Assembly (NCBI RefSeq): GCF_003063335.1
Contig: NZ_NERX01000003.1
Span: forward strand, 248,001 to 312,000
DNA: 64,000 bases
Reading direction: 5' to 3'
DNA from: Limnohabitans sp. MMS-10A-192
Lineage (GTDB): Bacteria > Pseudomonadota > Gammaproteobacteria > Burkholderiales > Burkholderiaceae_C
The position numbers were made by a program, and so were the translations under genes. The notes under the pieces are model-generated. The model was not told where the DNA came from, ran no database searches, and saw nothing but the letters and a program-made list of their open reading frames with translations. Shown in pieces: positions 1 to 8,309 of this stretch. The first letter of the stretch is position 1; the number at the start of each line of letters is the position of its first letter.

Positions 1-488
1 CCCAGCATGAGCCAGATGAAACCGGACCGGTTGGCGAACTGCATGTTGGCGGCCGACTCCTGCAGCGGCAGCATCAGGCCCACACCGGCACCGGTGAAAG
101 GCACCGAGGTGGCCACGATGCGGAACACCTCGGCAAAGGCCAGCGTGACCAAGGCAAAGTACGAGCCCTTGAGGCCATAACGGAACGAGGCCGCGCCCAC
201 AAAAGCACCCACACCGGCTGCAAAAGCCATGGCCAGCGGCAAAGCCACCCAAGGGCTCAGGCCCCATTGCATTTGCGCGATGGCCTGCACATAAGCGCCA
301 GTGCCAAAAAAGAGCGCGTGGCCAAACGAAAATTGCCCACCAAAACCACCCAGCACGTTCCAGGCTTGCGAGAGCAAGCAGGCGTACAGCGCGGTCATCA
401 CAAAGTTGAGCACCACACCCGATTGGGTGAAAAACGGCACCGCGCCAATGAGCAATGCAAACAGCGCAATGCGGCGAAAGTCTTTCAT
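1..488 (-). CDS. livM: Branched-chain amino acid ABC transporter permease LivM (3' part beyond window)
   Basis: Inner-membrane permease of a HAAT-family ABC importer; it would pair with the LivH-type protein just upstream to form the transmembrane channel. Translation from the ATG at 488 begins MKDFRRIALFALLIGAVPFF and continues with hydrophobic segments and a GGFGGQFSFGHALFFGTGAY stretch typical of LivM. The reading frame stays open to base 1, so the C-terminal part is outside the window. Its ATG overlaps the stop of livH by four bases (ATGA, 485-488), so the two are probably translationally coupled. The ATPases (livG, livF) are not in the window and would be expected to the left. Substrate cannot be read from the permease alone. 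Confidence 0.9.
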   Translation of the reverse strand, partial: MKDFRRIALFALLIGAVPFFTQSGVVLNFVMTALYACLLSQAWNVLGGFGGQFSFGHALFFGTGAYVQAIAQMQWGLSPWVALPLAMAFAAGVGAFVGAASFRYGLKGSYFALVTLAFAEVFRIVATSVPFTGAGVGLMLPLQESAANMQFANRSGFIWLML

Positions 489-1357
489 GCCTTCGCTCCA
501 AAAAATCCTTGCGGCCGAAGCATCAGCACCGCAATGAAAATCACAAAAATACCCACTTGCCCCAGCGACTCGCCCAGCAGCAAACCACCCAAAGACTCGA
601 CCACGCCAATCAGCAAGCCGCCGAGCAAAGCCCCGGCAAAGCTGCCCATGCCGCCCAGCACCACGATGGTGAAGGCCACCAGCACAAAGCCATTGCCCAC
701 CTGTGGGTTGACGTAATAAGCCGGCATCAAAAAGCAGGCTGCAGCCCCCAAACTGGCCAGGCCCAAGCCAAAGCACATGGCGTACACATGGTCCACATCG
801 ATGCCCATCAAGCGGGCACCTTGCTTTTCTTTGGACACCGCGCGGATGGCGCGACCCAGGTCGGTCTTTTGCACGATGAGCAACAACGCGGCCGACACCA
901 CCAAGGCCCCACCAAACGCCACCAATTTGGGCAGCGCGATGAAGGCCGGGCCGATCTCGACCGTGCTCAGGGTGTAAGCGGTTTCAATGGTTCGGGTGTC
1001 GGATTTGAAAAACAGCAAAGCCAGGTTTTCCAGCACGATGGACAGGCCCAGTGTGACCAGCAGAATGTTTTCGTCTTTGCCATGGCTGGCGCGGTTGATG
1101 ACACCGCGCTGCAGCGCATAGCCCAGAACGAACATGGCCGGCACCATGATGGGCAAGGCCAGGTAAGGATCGATCCCGAGCTTTTCCTTGAGCATGTACA
1201 CGCCGTACAGCGCCACCATCAAGGCCGCGCCATGCGCGAAATTGATGATGTGCAGCACGCCATAAATCAGCGTCAGGCCCAGCGCAATCAGCGCATACAC
1301 GGCACCGGTGGTGATGCCGTTGAGCACTGACGGAAACAGGATGTTCAAGTCAAGCAT
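485..1357 (-). CDS. livH: Branched-chain amino acid ABC transporter permease LivH
   Basis: Permease subunit of the same HAAT importer, 290 residues, the usual LivH length. The N-terminus MLDLNILFPSVLNGITTGAV followed by ALIALGLTLIYGVLHIINFAHG is the classic LivH opening (the N-F-A-H-G motif is conserved). The C-terminal half carries the GGMGSFAGALLGGLLIGVVE loop that usually contacts the ATPase. ATG at 1357. Order binding protein - livH - livM on the minus strand, 26 bases after the binding protein, suggests one operon. Despite the family name, such systems also carry aromatic acids, amides and urea, so the real substrate is open. Confidence 0.93.
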   Translation of the reverse strand: MLDLNILFPSVLNGITTGAVYALIALGLTLIYGVLHIINFAHGAALMVALYGVYMLKEKLGIDPYLALPIMVPAMFVLGYALQRGVINRASHGKDENILLVTLGLSIVLENLALLFFKSDTRTIETAYTLSTVEIGPAFIALPKLVAFGGALVVSAALLLIVQKTDLGRAIRAVSKEKQGARLMGIDVDHVYAMCFGLGLASLGAAACFLMPAYYVNPQVGNGFVLVAFTIVVLGGMGSFAGALLGGLLIGVVESLGGLLLGESLGQVGIFVIFIAVLMLRPQGFFGAKA

Positions 1358-1383
1358 CGGGAGTCTTTCAGTTCAATGCCAGA

Positions 1384-2586
1384 TCAGCCCTTGAGCGGGA
1401 AGACCGGTTCGACTTCGCGGTAGTCGCGCGGCACGATCACCTTGATGTCGCCTTTGGTGACCTGGGTCATCAAAGGCTGTGCGCCCATGTTCTGACCGTT
1501 CACAAACTGTGTAGGACCGTAGGGCATGATGTGGTTGGCGAACTTGCTCGAAGCCAGCGCGTCGATGATGGCGGCGCGGTCTGGCGACTTGGCGCGCTCG
1601 ATCGCATCGGCCAGCAGCATCATGGCGGTGTAGGTCATGAACACTTCGTAGCTGAAGAACTGGCCTTGGGCTTCCACACGCTTTTTCAGTTCGGCAGAGC
1701 GCTTGTCCTTGGGGTTGAACCAATGGTTGCAGTCGATGATGCCGTTGGCCGCCTCTGGGAATTCCTTGACGAACTTGTAGCTTGATGCCGCGCCGCCGAG
1801 CACCGAATAGATGGCCTTGGGCGTGATCTTTTGCTGCTGCAGTGTGCGCACCAGCAAGGCGTATTCGTTGTAGTAGTTGGCGGGGATCAAGATGTCGGGG
1901 TTGACCTGCTTGATGCGCAGCGCGATGTTGTTGAAGTCACGCGTGGGGTTGGCGTGCTTGATGATCTCTTTGACTTCGTAGCCGTAGCCGGGCAACTCTT
2001 TGGCCAACAAGTTGGCGGTGCCTGTGCCAAACAGCGACTCTTCGTGCACGATCATCACGGTGCGGGCGGGCTTGCCAGCAGCGGTGTTCAGGGCGTGCAA
2101 GCTGGCCACGGCCGTCTCGGCGCACTTCTTGTAGCCGGGGCCAAAGCGGAAGGTGTTTTTCAGGCCACGCTCAACGATCTGGTCGGCCACACCGACGTCG
2201 ACCACATGGGGCAGGTTGTACTTGGCGGCCGCTTGTGTGGTGGCCAGGCAAATGGCGGATGCGAAGGCACCGACCACGGCGCTGACGCCGGCTTCGTTCA
2301 TCTTCTCGATTTCGGCAGTGCCCGCTTGCGGGTTGGACTGCGCATCGCCCAGCATGGCTTCGAGCTTGGCGCCGCCCAGCGACTTGATGCCGCCGGCCTT
2401 GTTGATGTCTTCAATGGCCATCAAAGCGCCCATGCGGCACTGCTGACCGGAATAAGCCAAAGCACCGGTGACGGGGTGCAAAACACCCACTTTGACGGGC
2501 TTGGGCTGCGCCCCGCTCACCAAAGGAAATGCAAGTGCCGATGCCGCAGCAGCGGACTGGCCCATAAAGGTACGACGTGTGGTCAT
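1384..2586 (-). CDS. ABC transporter substrate-binding protein (LivK-like, Tat-type signal)
   Basis: Periplasmic binding protein of about 400 residues for the LivHM importer. The N-terminus MTTRRTFMGQSAAAASALAF has a twin-arginine-like pattern (RRTFM) followed by a hydrophobic Ala-rich stretch and a likely cleavage after SGAQP, suggesting export in folded form by Tat. The mature part contains the VGVLHPVTGALAYSGQQCRM segment and type I periplasmic fold features of the Peripla_BP_6 family. First gene of the importer group and 22 bases downstream of the GntR gene, which probably controls it. Ligand not deducible; the family also contains amide and urea binders. Confidence 0.88.
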   Translation of the reverse strand: MTTRRTFMGQSAAAASALAFPLVSGAQPKPVKVGVLHPVTGALAYSGQQCRMGALMAIEDINKAGGIKSLGGAKLEAMLGDAQSNPQAGTAEIEKMNEAGVSAVVGAFASAICLATTQAAAKYNLPHVVDVGVADQIVERGLKNTFRFGPGYKKCAETAVASLHALNTAAGKPARTVMIVHEESLFGTGTANLLAKELPGYGYEVKEIIKHANPTRDFNNIALRIKQVNPDILIPANYYNEYALLVRTLQQQKITPKAIYSVLGGAASSYKFVKEFPEAANGIIDCNHWFNPKDKRSAELKKRVEAQGQFFSYEVFMTYTAMMLLADAIERAKSPDRAAIIDALASSKFANHIMPYGPTQFVNGQNMGAQPLMTQVTKGDIKVIVPRDYREVEPVFPLKG

Positions 2587-2608
2587 GAGAACATCCTTTT
2601 CGTGAAGG

Positions 2609-3412
2609 TCAATGAAAGTTGGCGGACAGCTCTTGGCTTACCCACACCTTGGCATCGATGCTGCCAACGCGGGATAACTGCATCTGGTATTCGTACCGGT
2701 CCGGTCGGTACAAGCCATGCAGCCATTGGACGGGACGGTCGTCCTCGTCATAAATCAAACGCCGCACCGCCAACAAGGCCGATCCGACGGACACATCCAG
2801 GTGCTGGGCCATGCCCACATCGGCCAAGCGGGCCGAAATGGTTTGCTCAGCACGCCCCACCTTGACGCCCGACTCTTCGAGCAGCACCAAGATGGGCTTT
2901 TGCATCAATTCACGTTTGCCAAAGCCCGCAGAGATCGACTCTGGCACCCAGGTGGTGATGTGCGAGAGCGGCCCTTCGGGCGTGCTGCGCACACGTTCGG
3001 CTTTTTGCACGGTGGCACCGGCTTGCAGCTGCAAGGCGGCGGCCACATCGACCGGCGCACGCATGCGCTCGACCGACAAGACCTTGACCTTGGTGCGCAG
3101 GCCCATGGTGACCAAGTTCTCCAGCAGGCCCGTCAGGCGCGCCTGCTGACCTGTGGCCATGGTGGCCGCTTGCATCTGCACTTCATTGGCCCGCGCTTGC
3201 ACAGGGCGGGTGCCGCGACCGGGCTCACGGCTGATCAGGCCTTCTTGCGCCAACTGCGACAGCGCTCGGCGCACCGTGACACGGGCCACGCCGAACTGGC
3301 CCATCAAAGCCATCTCGCCGGGCAAACCGGCATCAAAACGGCCTTCGCGCAATTGCTCGCGCAGCACCAGATAAATCTGGTGGTACTTGGGCAAAGGCAA
3401 ATTCGGGTTCAT
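2609..3412 (-). CDS. GntR/HutC-family transcriptional regulator (UTRA ligand domain)
   Basis: DNA-binding regulator of 267 residues. Residues about 10-75 form a winged helix-turn-helix (KYHQIYLVLREQLREG, then GVARVTVRRALSQLAQEGLI and REPGRGT), which is the GntR signature; residues about 95-250 match a UTRA effector domain of the HutC subfamily. The ATG at 3412 (MNPNLPLPKYHQ) is preferred over an in-frame TTG at 3427 because family members start close to the KYHQI segment. It heads the ABC importer genes and lies beside a long palindrome (3437-3478), so autoregulation and control of the importer are likely. The inducer is unknown. Confidence 0.88.
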   Translation of the reverse strand: MNPNLPLPKYHQIYLVLREQLREGRFDAGLPGEMALMGQFGVARVTVRRALSQLAQEGLISREPGRGTRPVQARANEVQMQAATMATGQQARLTGLLENLVTMGLRTKVKVLSVERMRAPVDVAAALQLQAGATVQKAERVRSTPEGPLSHITTWVPESISAGFGKRELMQKPILVLLEESGVKVGRAEQTISARLADVGMAQHLDVSVGSALLAVRRLIYDEDDRPVQWLHGLYRPDRYEYQMQLSRVGSIDAKVWVSQELSANFH

Positions 3413-3436
3413 GGCTGCTATCGTCAATCAGTCCTA

Positions 3437-3478
3437 ATGTCCTGTCAATAGAACAATCAGGTTCTATCCATAGGACAT
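3437..3478. promoter_or_regulatory. Palindromic operator between gntR and gnd
   Basis: Two half-sites of form ATGTCCT-N4-ATAGAAC (3437-3454) face their near-exact reverse complement GTTCTAT-N4-AGGACAT (3461-3478) around a 6-base centre. All fourteen specified bases per arm match. The site sits 25 bases upstream of the GntR start and about 130 bases upstream of gnd, the expected place for an autoregulatory GntR operator. Inference: the adjacent GntR protein binds here as a dimer or pair of dimers. Confidence 0.7.
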
Positions 3479-3610
3479 TTGATTGGGGATTTCCCGCATG
3501 ACCTGACCCGCAGCGGCGACAGCGCTCAGGCCAAGAGCTGTTGCAAAATCGGCTCCGAAAACCAGATGAACTCTCTACATCTGGCTGCGACCATTACGAA
3601 AAAGAGTCAC

Positions 3611-5020
3611 ATGCAAGCAAGCGATATCGGCCTGGTGGGCCTGGGCGTGATGGGTGAAAACCTGGCCCTGAATCTGGCGCGCAACGGTTTTGCCGTCAGC
3701 GGTTTTGACCTGGACGTGACCCGGCGCCAAAGCTTCACCCAGCGCACCCAGGGCCTGAAAGCCCAGACCGCCGAGTCTTTGGCCCAGCTGGTGGCCAGCT
3801 TGCAAGTGCCGCGCCGCGTGTGGCTGATGGTGCCCGCAGGCGCCCCGGTGGATGCGGTGCTGGCCGAGCTGCGCCCCCTGCTGGCGACGGGTGACGTCAT
3901 CATCGACGGCGGCAACACTTTGTTCACCGACACGCAGCGTCGCATCGCAGCGCTTGAAGGCTCGGGCATCTTGTATGTGGGCGCTGGCGTAAGCGGCGGC
4001 GAAGAAGGCGCCCTGCGCGGCCCCGCGCTCATGCCCGGCGGCTCGCCCGAGGCCTGGCCGCTGGTCAAACCCCTGCTGCAAGCCATTGCCGCCAAGGCCG
4101 ACGATGGCCAGCCCTGCTGCGACTGGATGGGCCACGGCGGTGCCGGTCACTTTGTGAAGATGGTGCACAACGGCATCGAATACGCCGACATGCAAATGAT
4201 CTGCGAAGCCTATTGGCTGATGCAGCAATGCCTGGGCATGAGCGCCGCCGAGATGAGCCCGGTCTTTGCCCACTGGAACGAAGGCGAGTTGGGCAGCTAC
4301 CTGATCGGCATCACCGCCGACATCCTGAAGCAAACAGACCCCGACACCGGCGACGCTTTGGTCAACGTGATCCTGGACACCGCCGAGCAAAAAGGCACCG
4401 GCAAATGGACCAGCCAGATCGCGCTGGACATGGGCGTGACCGCGCCCACGATTGCCGACGCGGTGTTTGCCCGCACCATCAGCGCCATCCAGCCCGAGCG
4501 CGTGGCGGCGTCCAAAATCTTGAAAGGCCCTGCGCCCAAGGCGGTGGGCGAGCGCGCCGAAGTGTTACCCAAGATCCAGCGCGCCTTGCTGGCCGCCAAG
4601 CTGTGCGCCTATGCGCAAGGCTTTGCGCTGCTCAAAGCCGCCGACCGCGAACACCAGTGGCAACTGCCCATGGCCAAGGTGGCCTCGGTCTGGCGTGCGG
4701 GCTGCATCATCCGCGCCCACCTGCTGGAAGACATGCGCCGCGCCTTTGCCGCAAACAACGACCTGCCCAATTTGTTGATCGACGATCACTTTGCCCGCGT
4801 GATGGCCGACTGCGAACAAGACCTGCGCGAAGTGGTGGCCATGGCCGCCCTGAACGGCGTGGCCGTGCCCGCCTTCATGAGCGCCCTGTCGTATTACGAC
4901 GCCTACCGATCCGCCCGCCTGCCCGCTAACTTGCTGCAAGCCCAGCGCGACTACTTTGGCGCACACACCTACCAGCGCACCGACAAGCCGGGCAAGTTCC
5001 ACACCCGCTGGGGTGCGTGA
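3611..5020 (+). CDS. gnd: 6-phosphogluconate dehydrogenase, decarboxylating
   Basis: Oxidises and decarboxylates 6-phosphogluconate to ribulose 5-phosphate with NADP+ in the cytosolic pentose phosphate pathway. From the ATG at 3611 the protein is 469 residues, the standard length; the frame is open upstream to 3479 but that 44-residue extension looks non-coding and would abut the operator palindrome. Visible motifs are the Rossmann GLGVMG at residues 10-15, the catalytic FVKMVHNGIEYADMQ segment, and the family signature with KGTGKW in the C-terminal half. It reads as a single gene, divergent from gntR. No other pentose phosphate gene is nearby. Confidence 0.96.
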   Translation: MQASDIGLVGLGVMGENLALNLARNGFAVSGFDLDVTRRQSFTQRTQGLKAQTAESLAQLVASLQVPRRVWLMVPAGAPVDAVLAELRPLLATGDVIIDGGNTLFTDTQRRIAALEGSGILYVGAGVSGGEEGALRGPALMPGGSPEAWPLVKPLLQAIAAKADDGQPCCDWMGHGGAGHFVKMVHNGIEYADMQMICEAYWLMQQCLGMSAAEMSPVFAHWNEGELGSYLIGITADILKQTDPDTGDALVNVILDTAEQKGTGKWTSQIALDMGVTAPTIADAVFARTISAIQPERVAASKILKGPAPKAVGERAEVLPKIQRALLAAKLCAYAQGFALLKAADREHQWQLPMAKVASVWRAGCIIRAHLLEDMRRAFAANNDLPNLLIDDHFARVMADCEQDLREVVAMAALNGVAVPAFMSALSYYDAYRSARLPANLLQAQRDYFGAHTYQRTDKPGKFHTRWGA

Positions 5021-5068
5021 ACAAGGCTTCTCTCACCCGAAGTCCTTTGTCACCCCGGGCTCTTCAAA

Positions 5069-5136
5069 TGTCATCCCGGGCTTGACCCGGGATCCATGAC
5101 TGCGGGTTCTGGACCCCGGGTCAAGCCCGGGGTGAC
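5069..5136. repeat. Palindromic intergenic repeat, family A (GTCATCCCGGGCTTGACCCGG)
   Basis: A long imperfect inverted repeat: TGTCATCCCGGGCTTGACCC on the left and GGGTCAAGCCCGGGGTGACA on the right around a short spacer. Partial further copies of the motif lie on both sides (GTCACCCCGGG at 5049 and GGGATGACC at 5155). A diverged copy is found at 59920-59998. It lies between the 3' ends of the convergent gnd and acyl-CoA ligase genes and may act as a bidirectional RNA hairpin. The rest of 5021-5200 shows nothing else. Confidence 0.75.
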
Positions 5137-5200
5137 AAAGCTTTAGTTAGGACCGGGATGACCCTAGCGCTCGGGATAACAAAGAAGGGCAATCAGCCCT

Positions 5201-6772
5201 TCATGCGTAACGCACCCGCAAATCGCGCTTGAGCAATTTACCGCTGGGGTTCTTGGGCAGCGCATCGGTGAAGACCACGCGCTTGGGTGTCTTGAAACCC
5301 GCCATGTGCTGGCTGCAGTGCGCGATCACCGCTGCTTCATCGAGCGTCTGCCCGACTTTGACCACGATCACCGCCGTCACGGCCTCCACCCACTTGGGGT
5401 CGGGCAAGCCGATCACCGCCACTTCGCTGACTTGCGGCAGGCGGTAAATCATCTCTTCCACCTCGCGGCTGGCCACGTTTTCGCCGCCGGACTTGATCAT
5501 GTCCTTCTTGCGGTCCACCACGGTGATGTAGCCCTCGTCGTCGATGATGCCCAAATCACCACTGTGGAACCAGTCGCCCTCAAACGAGGCCTTGGTGCGC
5601 TCGTCGTCGTGGAAGTAGCCCAGCATCAAATGCGGCGAGCGGTGCACGATCTCGCCCACTTCGCCCACGGCCACGTCCTGCATGTCGTCGTTGACCACAC
5701 GGGTCTCGACGTTGCGCACCGCCTTGCCGCACGAGCCGGGTTTGCGCAGTTGGTCGTCTGGGCCGAGCATGGTGGCCAGCGGCGCGATTTCGGTCTGACC
5801 GTACAAGTTCCACAAGCGCACTTTGGGCAGACGTGCCGCCAACTCTTTGAGCACCTCCACCGGCATGATGGACGCGCCGTAGTAGCCCTTGGCCAGCTTG
5901 GAGAGTTTGTCGGCATCGAGCAGCGGCGAGCGCAGCAAGGCGATCCACACCGTGGGCGGCGCAAAGAAGCTGGTGATGCCGAACTTCTCGATCATCGGCA
6001 GCAGGTTGTCGGGCGTGGGCTTGGACGTGATGACGTTGGTGCTGCCCATGTAAATGGCCGGGCCAAAGAACACATCGAGCTGGGCGCAGTGGTACAGCGG
6101 CAGCGCGTGCAGGGCCACGTCGGCCTCGGCAATTTCGGCGTCGATCACGCAGCTGACGTACTGCCACATGACGGCGTCGTGCGTGAGCTGCGCGCCTTTG
6201 GGCGAGGACTCGGTGCCGCTGGTGTAGACGATCTGCGCCACGTCGTAACTGCCCAACTGCAACTCGGGCAGTGCATCGGTGCAAGCGGCCAAGGTGTCAA
6301 AGCTGTGCATGCCCGCCACCGGTTGGCTCGGGTCTTCGGACGGCAGCCAGATGAACTGCTGCACCTGCGTGTCGAGCTTGGCTGCAGCCTGCGCCAGCTC
6401 GGCCAGGCCGCTGTCGGTGGCCAAGGTTTTGGCGCCTGCGTGGCGCAAGATGTAGGCGACTTCTTCGGCCTTGAGCATGAAGTTGATCGGCACCATGACC
6501 GCGCCCCGGCGGGCCAGCGCAAAGCGCAGCGCGGCAAAGCCGTGCGAGTTGCGGGCCAGCACAGCCACCTTGTCCCCCTCGGACACACCGATGCTGGCCA
6601 GGCCTGCGGCCAGGCGCGTCACGAGCGCATCGAACTCGGCATACGTCCAGGTGGTGCTGCCGCACACGATGCCGGTCTTGGCGGGCAAGCGGATCGCGGT
6701 GCGGCGCAGGGCATCGGCGATGGTCTGGCGGCGGACGGCGGGGTGGATGGCAGTTTGGGGGGCGTGGGACAT
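5201..6772 (-). CDS. AMP-dependent acyl-CoA synthetase/ligase
   Basis: Member of the ANL adenylating superfamily, 523 residues, activating a carboxylic acid to its CoA thioester via an acyl-adenylate in the cytosol. Motifs in order: IVYTSGTESSPKGAQLTH (phosphate-binding loop, near residue 185), LYGQTE (A5), GDWFHSGDLG (A7), VDRKKDMIKSGGENV (A8) and KNPSGKLLKRDLR with the catalytic lysine near the C-terminus. The overall pattern resembles fatty-acid or aromatic-acid CoA ligases; the acid is not predictable. It is divergent from the DUF2889 gene, with only 21 bases between the two starts, so they probably share a control region. Confidence 0.9.
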   Translation of the reverse strand: MSHAPQTAIHPAVRRQTIADALRRTAIRLPAKTGIVCGSTTWTYAEFDALVTRLAAGLASIGVSEGDKVAVLARNSHGFAALRFALARRGAVMVPINFMLKAEEVAYILRHAGAKTLATDSGLAELAQAAAKLDTQVQQFIWLPSEDPSQPVAGMHSFDTLAACTDALPELQLGSYDVAQIVYTSGTESSPKGAQLTHDAVMWQYVSCVIDAEIAEADVALHALPLYHCAQLDVFFGPAIYMGSTNVITSKPTPDNLLPMIEKFGITSFFAPPTVWIALLRSPLLDADKLSKLAKGYYGASIMPVEVLKELAARLPKVRLWNLYGQTEIAPLATMLGPDDQLRKPGSCGKAVRNVETRVVNDDMQDVAVGEVGEIVHRSPHLMLGYFHDDERTKASFEGDWFHSGDLGIIDDEGYITVVDRKKDMIKSGGENVASREVEEMIYRLPQVSEVAVIGLPDPKWVEAVTAVIVVKVGQTLDEAAVIAHCSQHMAGFKTPKRVVFTDALPKNPSGKLLKRDLRVRYA

Positions 6773-6793
6773 GGTGCGGGCTCCTGCATCGAT

Positions 6794-7411
6794 ATGATCG
6801 GAAGATTGAACACCAGACCCGCGAGAATTCCATTGGCACTTCCCCCTCCCTCCCCCCGAAAACTGTCACATACGCGAACCGTCGTTTACAGCGGCTATGA
6901 CCGCGAAGACGGCCTGTGGGACATCGAAGCCGAATTGACCGACGTCAAGACCTTTGGCTTCAAGGTGCCCAACGAACGCCCCTTTCCGGCCAATGAACCC
7001 ATCCACGGCCTGAAGATCCGCGTCACGCTGAACAACAAAATGGTCATCCAGGACATCGTCACCGCCATGGACGACATCCCCCACCCCGAGTGCGCGGGCG
7101 CACCCCACGGCATGCACCGACTGATCGGCCAGACCATGGGCCCGGGCTGGCGCAAAGTCATCAACGAACACGTGGGCGGCACCGAAGGCTGCACCCACCT
7201 GCGCGAAATGCTGTTCAACATGGCGACCGCCGCCTACCAAACCCTGCCCGCAGGCCAATGGCACCGCCGCGAAGTGGCCGGCGAGCCCCAACCCGAAATC
7301 GCCAAGCCCCCCTTCCACCTGGGCCAATGCCACAGCTGGGCCTATGACAGCCCGACGGTGCAGAGGGCTTATCCGATGTTTTTCAAGCCGAAGGTGGTGG
7401 AGGGTTCTTGA
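6794..7411 (+). CDS. DUF2889 domain-containing protein
   Basis: About 205 residues, no known reaction. The segment from LALPPPSPRKLSHTRTVVYS through REDGLWDIEAELTDVKTFGF and the later GCTHLREMLFNMATAAYQT matches the DUF2889 family, which in Burkholderiales is often found beside acyl-CoA or aromatic catabolism genes. Two starts are possible: ATG at 6794 (205 residues) or TTG at 6833 (192 residues), the latter being closer to the conserved N-terminus. Divergent from the acyl-CoA ligase. The upstream open frame back to 5306 is antisense to the ligase and not part of this gene. Confidence 0.8.
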   Translation: MIGRLNTRPARIPLALPPPSPRKLSHTRTVVYSGYDREDGLWDIEAELTDVKTFGFKVPNERPFPANEPIHGLKIRVTLNNKMVIQDIVTAMDDIPHPECAGAPHGMHRLIGQTMGPGWRKVINEHVGGTEGCTHLREMLFNMATAAYQTLPAGQWHRREVAGEPQPEIAKPPFHLGQCHSWAYDSPTVQRAYPMFFKPKVVEGS

Positions 7412-7475
7412 TCAAGCCAGATTGGCATTCCCAGGGCTCGTGCATAAAATCTGACAACAAAGGCTCACCCCCACC

Positions 7476-7766
7476 ATGAAACCCTCAGCAGCACTGGCGG
7501 CCCACCGCAGCGAAATACGTGACATCGTTCTGGCGCACAGAGCGGTGAATGCACGCGTGTTTGGCTCGGTCGTGCATGGCCTGGACACTGACGAAAGTGA
7601 TTTGGACATCTTGGTGGACACCACAGCCAATACCACCTTGTTTGACCTGGGAGCCATTCGCTACAAACTGCGCAACTTGCTCGGTGTCCCCGTCGATGTG
7701 CTGACCCCTGGCGCCCTGCCGGACAAGTTCCGCAAAGCCGTGATCGCCGAGGCCCGCCCTGTATGA
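7476..7766 (+). CDS. mntA: MNT-type nucleotidyltransferase, antitoxin MntA of a HepT/MntA pair
   Basis: A 96-residue minimal nucleotidyltransferase. The motif GS-x10-D-x-D is complete (G30, S31, D42, D44) and a third acidic ligand is probably D74 in VPVDVL. In characterised HepT/MntA systems the enzyme AMPylates a tyrosine of the HEPN toxin and so silences it. Its stop codon overlaps the start of the HEPN gene by four bases (7763-7766), as expected for a coupled pair. The pair sits between housekeeping genes, suggesting insertion as a module. Confidence 0.88.
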   Translation: MKPSAALAAHRSEIRDIVLAHRAVNARVFGSVVHGLDTDESDLDILVDTTANTTLFDLGAIRYKLRNLLGVPVDVLTPGALPDKFRKAVIAEARPV

Positions 7767-8119
7767 GCCGTGATCCTTTGCGCTTGCCAGACTATCTGGA
7801 CCACATTCTGGAAGCCATCCACCGCATCCAAAACTATTGCGAAGACTTGGACGAAACAGGATTCCTGTCCACCCCTCTGGTCCAAGACGCCGTCATCCGC
7901 AACTTCGAGATCATTGGAGAAGCCAGCCGCAACATCGAGCGCGTTGCGCCCGACTTCGTGACCGCCCACCCTGAACTGCCATTGTCATTTGCCTATGACA
8001 TGCGCAATGTGCTGGCGCATGGCTATTACAAAGTGGACCTGGTCGTCGTCTGGAAAACCATTGAATCTGACTTGCCTTACCTGCATGAGCAAGTCACTCT
8101 TGCACGGAACACGCTTTAA
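7763..8119 (+). CDS. hepT: HEPN-domain ribonuclease toxin HepT (DUF86)
   Basis: 118-residue helical HEPN/DUF86 protein. The RNase motif R-x4-H is present as RNVLAH (R81, H86), followed by x-Y (Y88), giving the R-x4-H-x-Y form in which the tyrosine is the AMPylation target of MntA. In the family this is an RNA-cleaving toxin whose activity the partner blocks. ATGA overlap with mntA indicates coupled translation. An intrinsic terminator (8177-8201) ends the pair. All key residues are intact, so the toxin should be active if not modified. Confidence 0.9.
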   Translation: MSRDPLRLPDYLDHILEAIHRIQNYCEDLDETGFLSTPLVQDAVIRNFEIIGEASRNIERVAPDFVTAHPELPLSFAYDMRNVLAHGYYKVDLVVVWKTIESDLPYLHEQVTLARNTL

Positions 8120-8176
8120 GCCCCCTAACAACTCAAAATGAATGCAGGGCATCGCCTGCGATAATCATCAACTCCT

Positions 8177-8201
8177 AAAGCGCATCAGCGCTTTTCTTTT
8201 T
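8177..8201 (+). terminator. Rho-independent terminator after hepT
   Basis: AAAGCGC-ATCA-GCGCTTT forms a 7-bp stem with a tetraloop and is followed by TCTTTTT. It lies 58 bases after the hepT stop and 22 bases before the small ORF that precedes miaB. Confidence 0.75.
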
Positions 8202-8222
8202 CACAGCCTCTGGATCTACACC

Positions 8223-8309
8223 ATGAACCGCTGCACTCTGGCCCTTCGCGGGCGTGCTTTGCTTTGCCTTGAACTCATCACCTCCCTGAACGCCGTGGAG
8301 GCCGCATGA
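8223..8309 (+). CDS. Candidate 28-residue upstream ORF overlapping miaB
   Basis: The frame from ATG 8223 encodes a 28-residue peptide (starts [10 protein letters not shown], ends NAVEAA) whose TGA overlaps the miaB start as ATGA (8306-8309). There is no strong Shine-Dalgarno before its ATG. It could be a translational coupler for miaB or a chance frame. No similarity is recognised. The four-base overlap and the position after a terminator are the only support. Confidence 0.4.
   Translation: MNRCTLALRGRALLCLELITSLNAVEAA

Noticed and set aside
3479..3610. 44-codon N-terminal extension of gnd
   Set aside because: It abuts the operator, has no similarity to the enzyme and the ATG at 3611 gives the exact family length.
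5306..6793. Long plus-strand frame leading into the DUF2889 gene
   Set aside because: Antisense to the acyl-CoA ligase; only the part from 6794 or 6833 resembles a known family.
8160..8165. GATAAT as a -10 box for miaB
   Set aside because: A start just downstream would place the terminator hairpin at the very 5' end, and no -35 at proper spacing was found.
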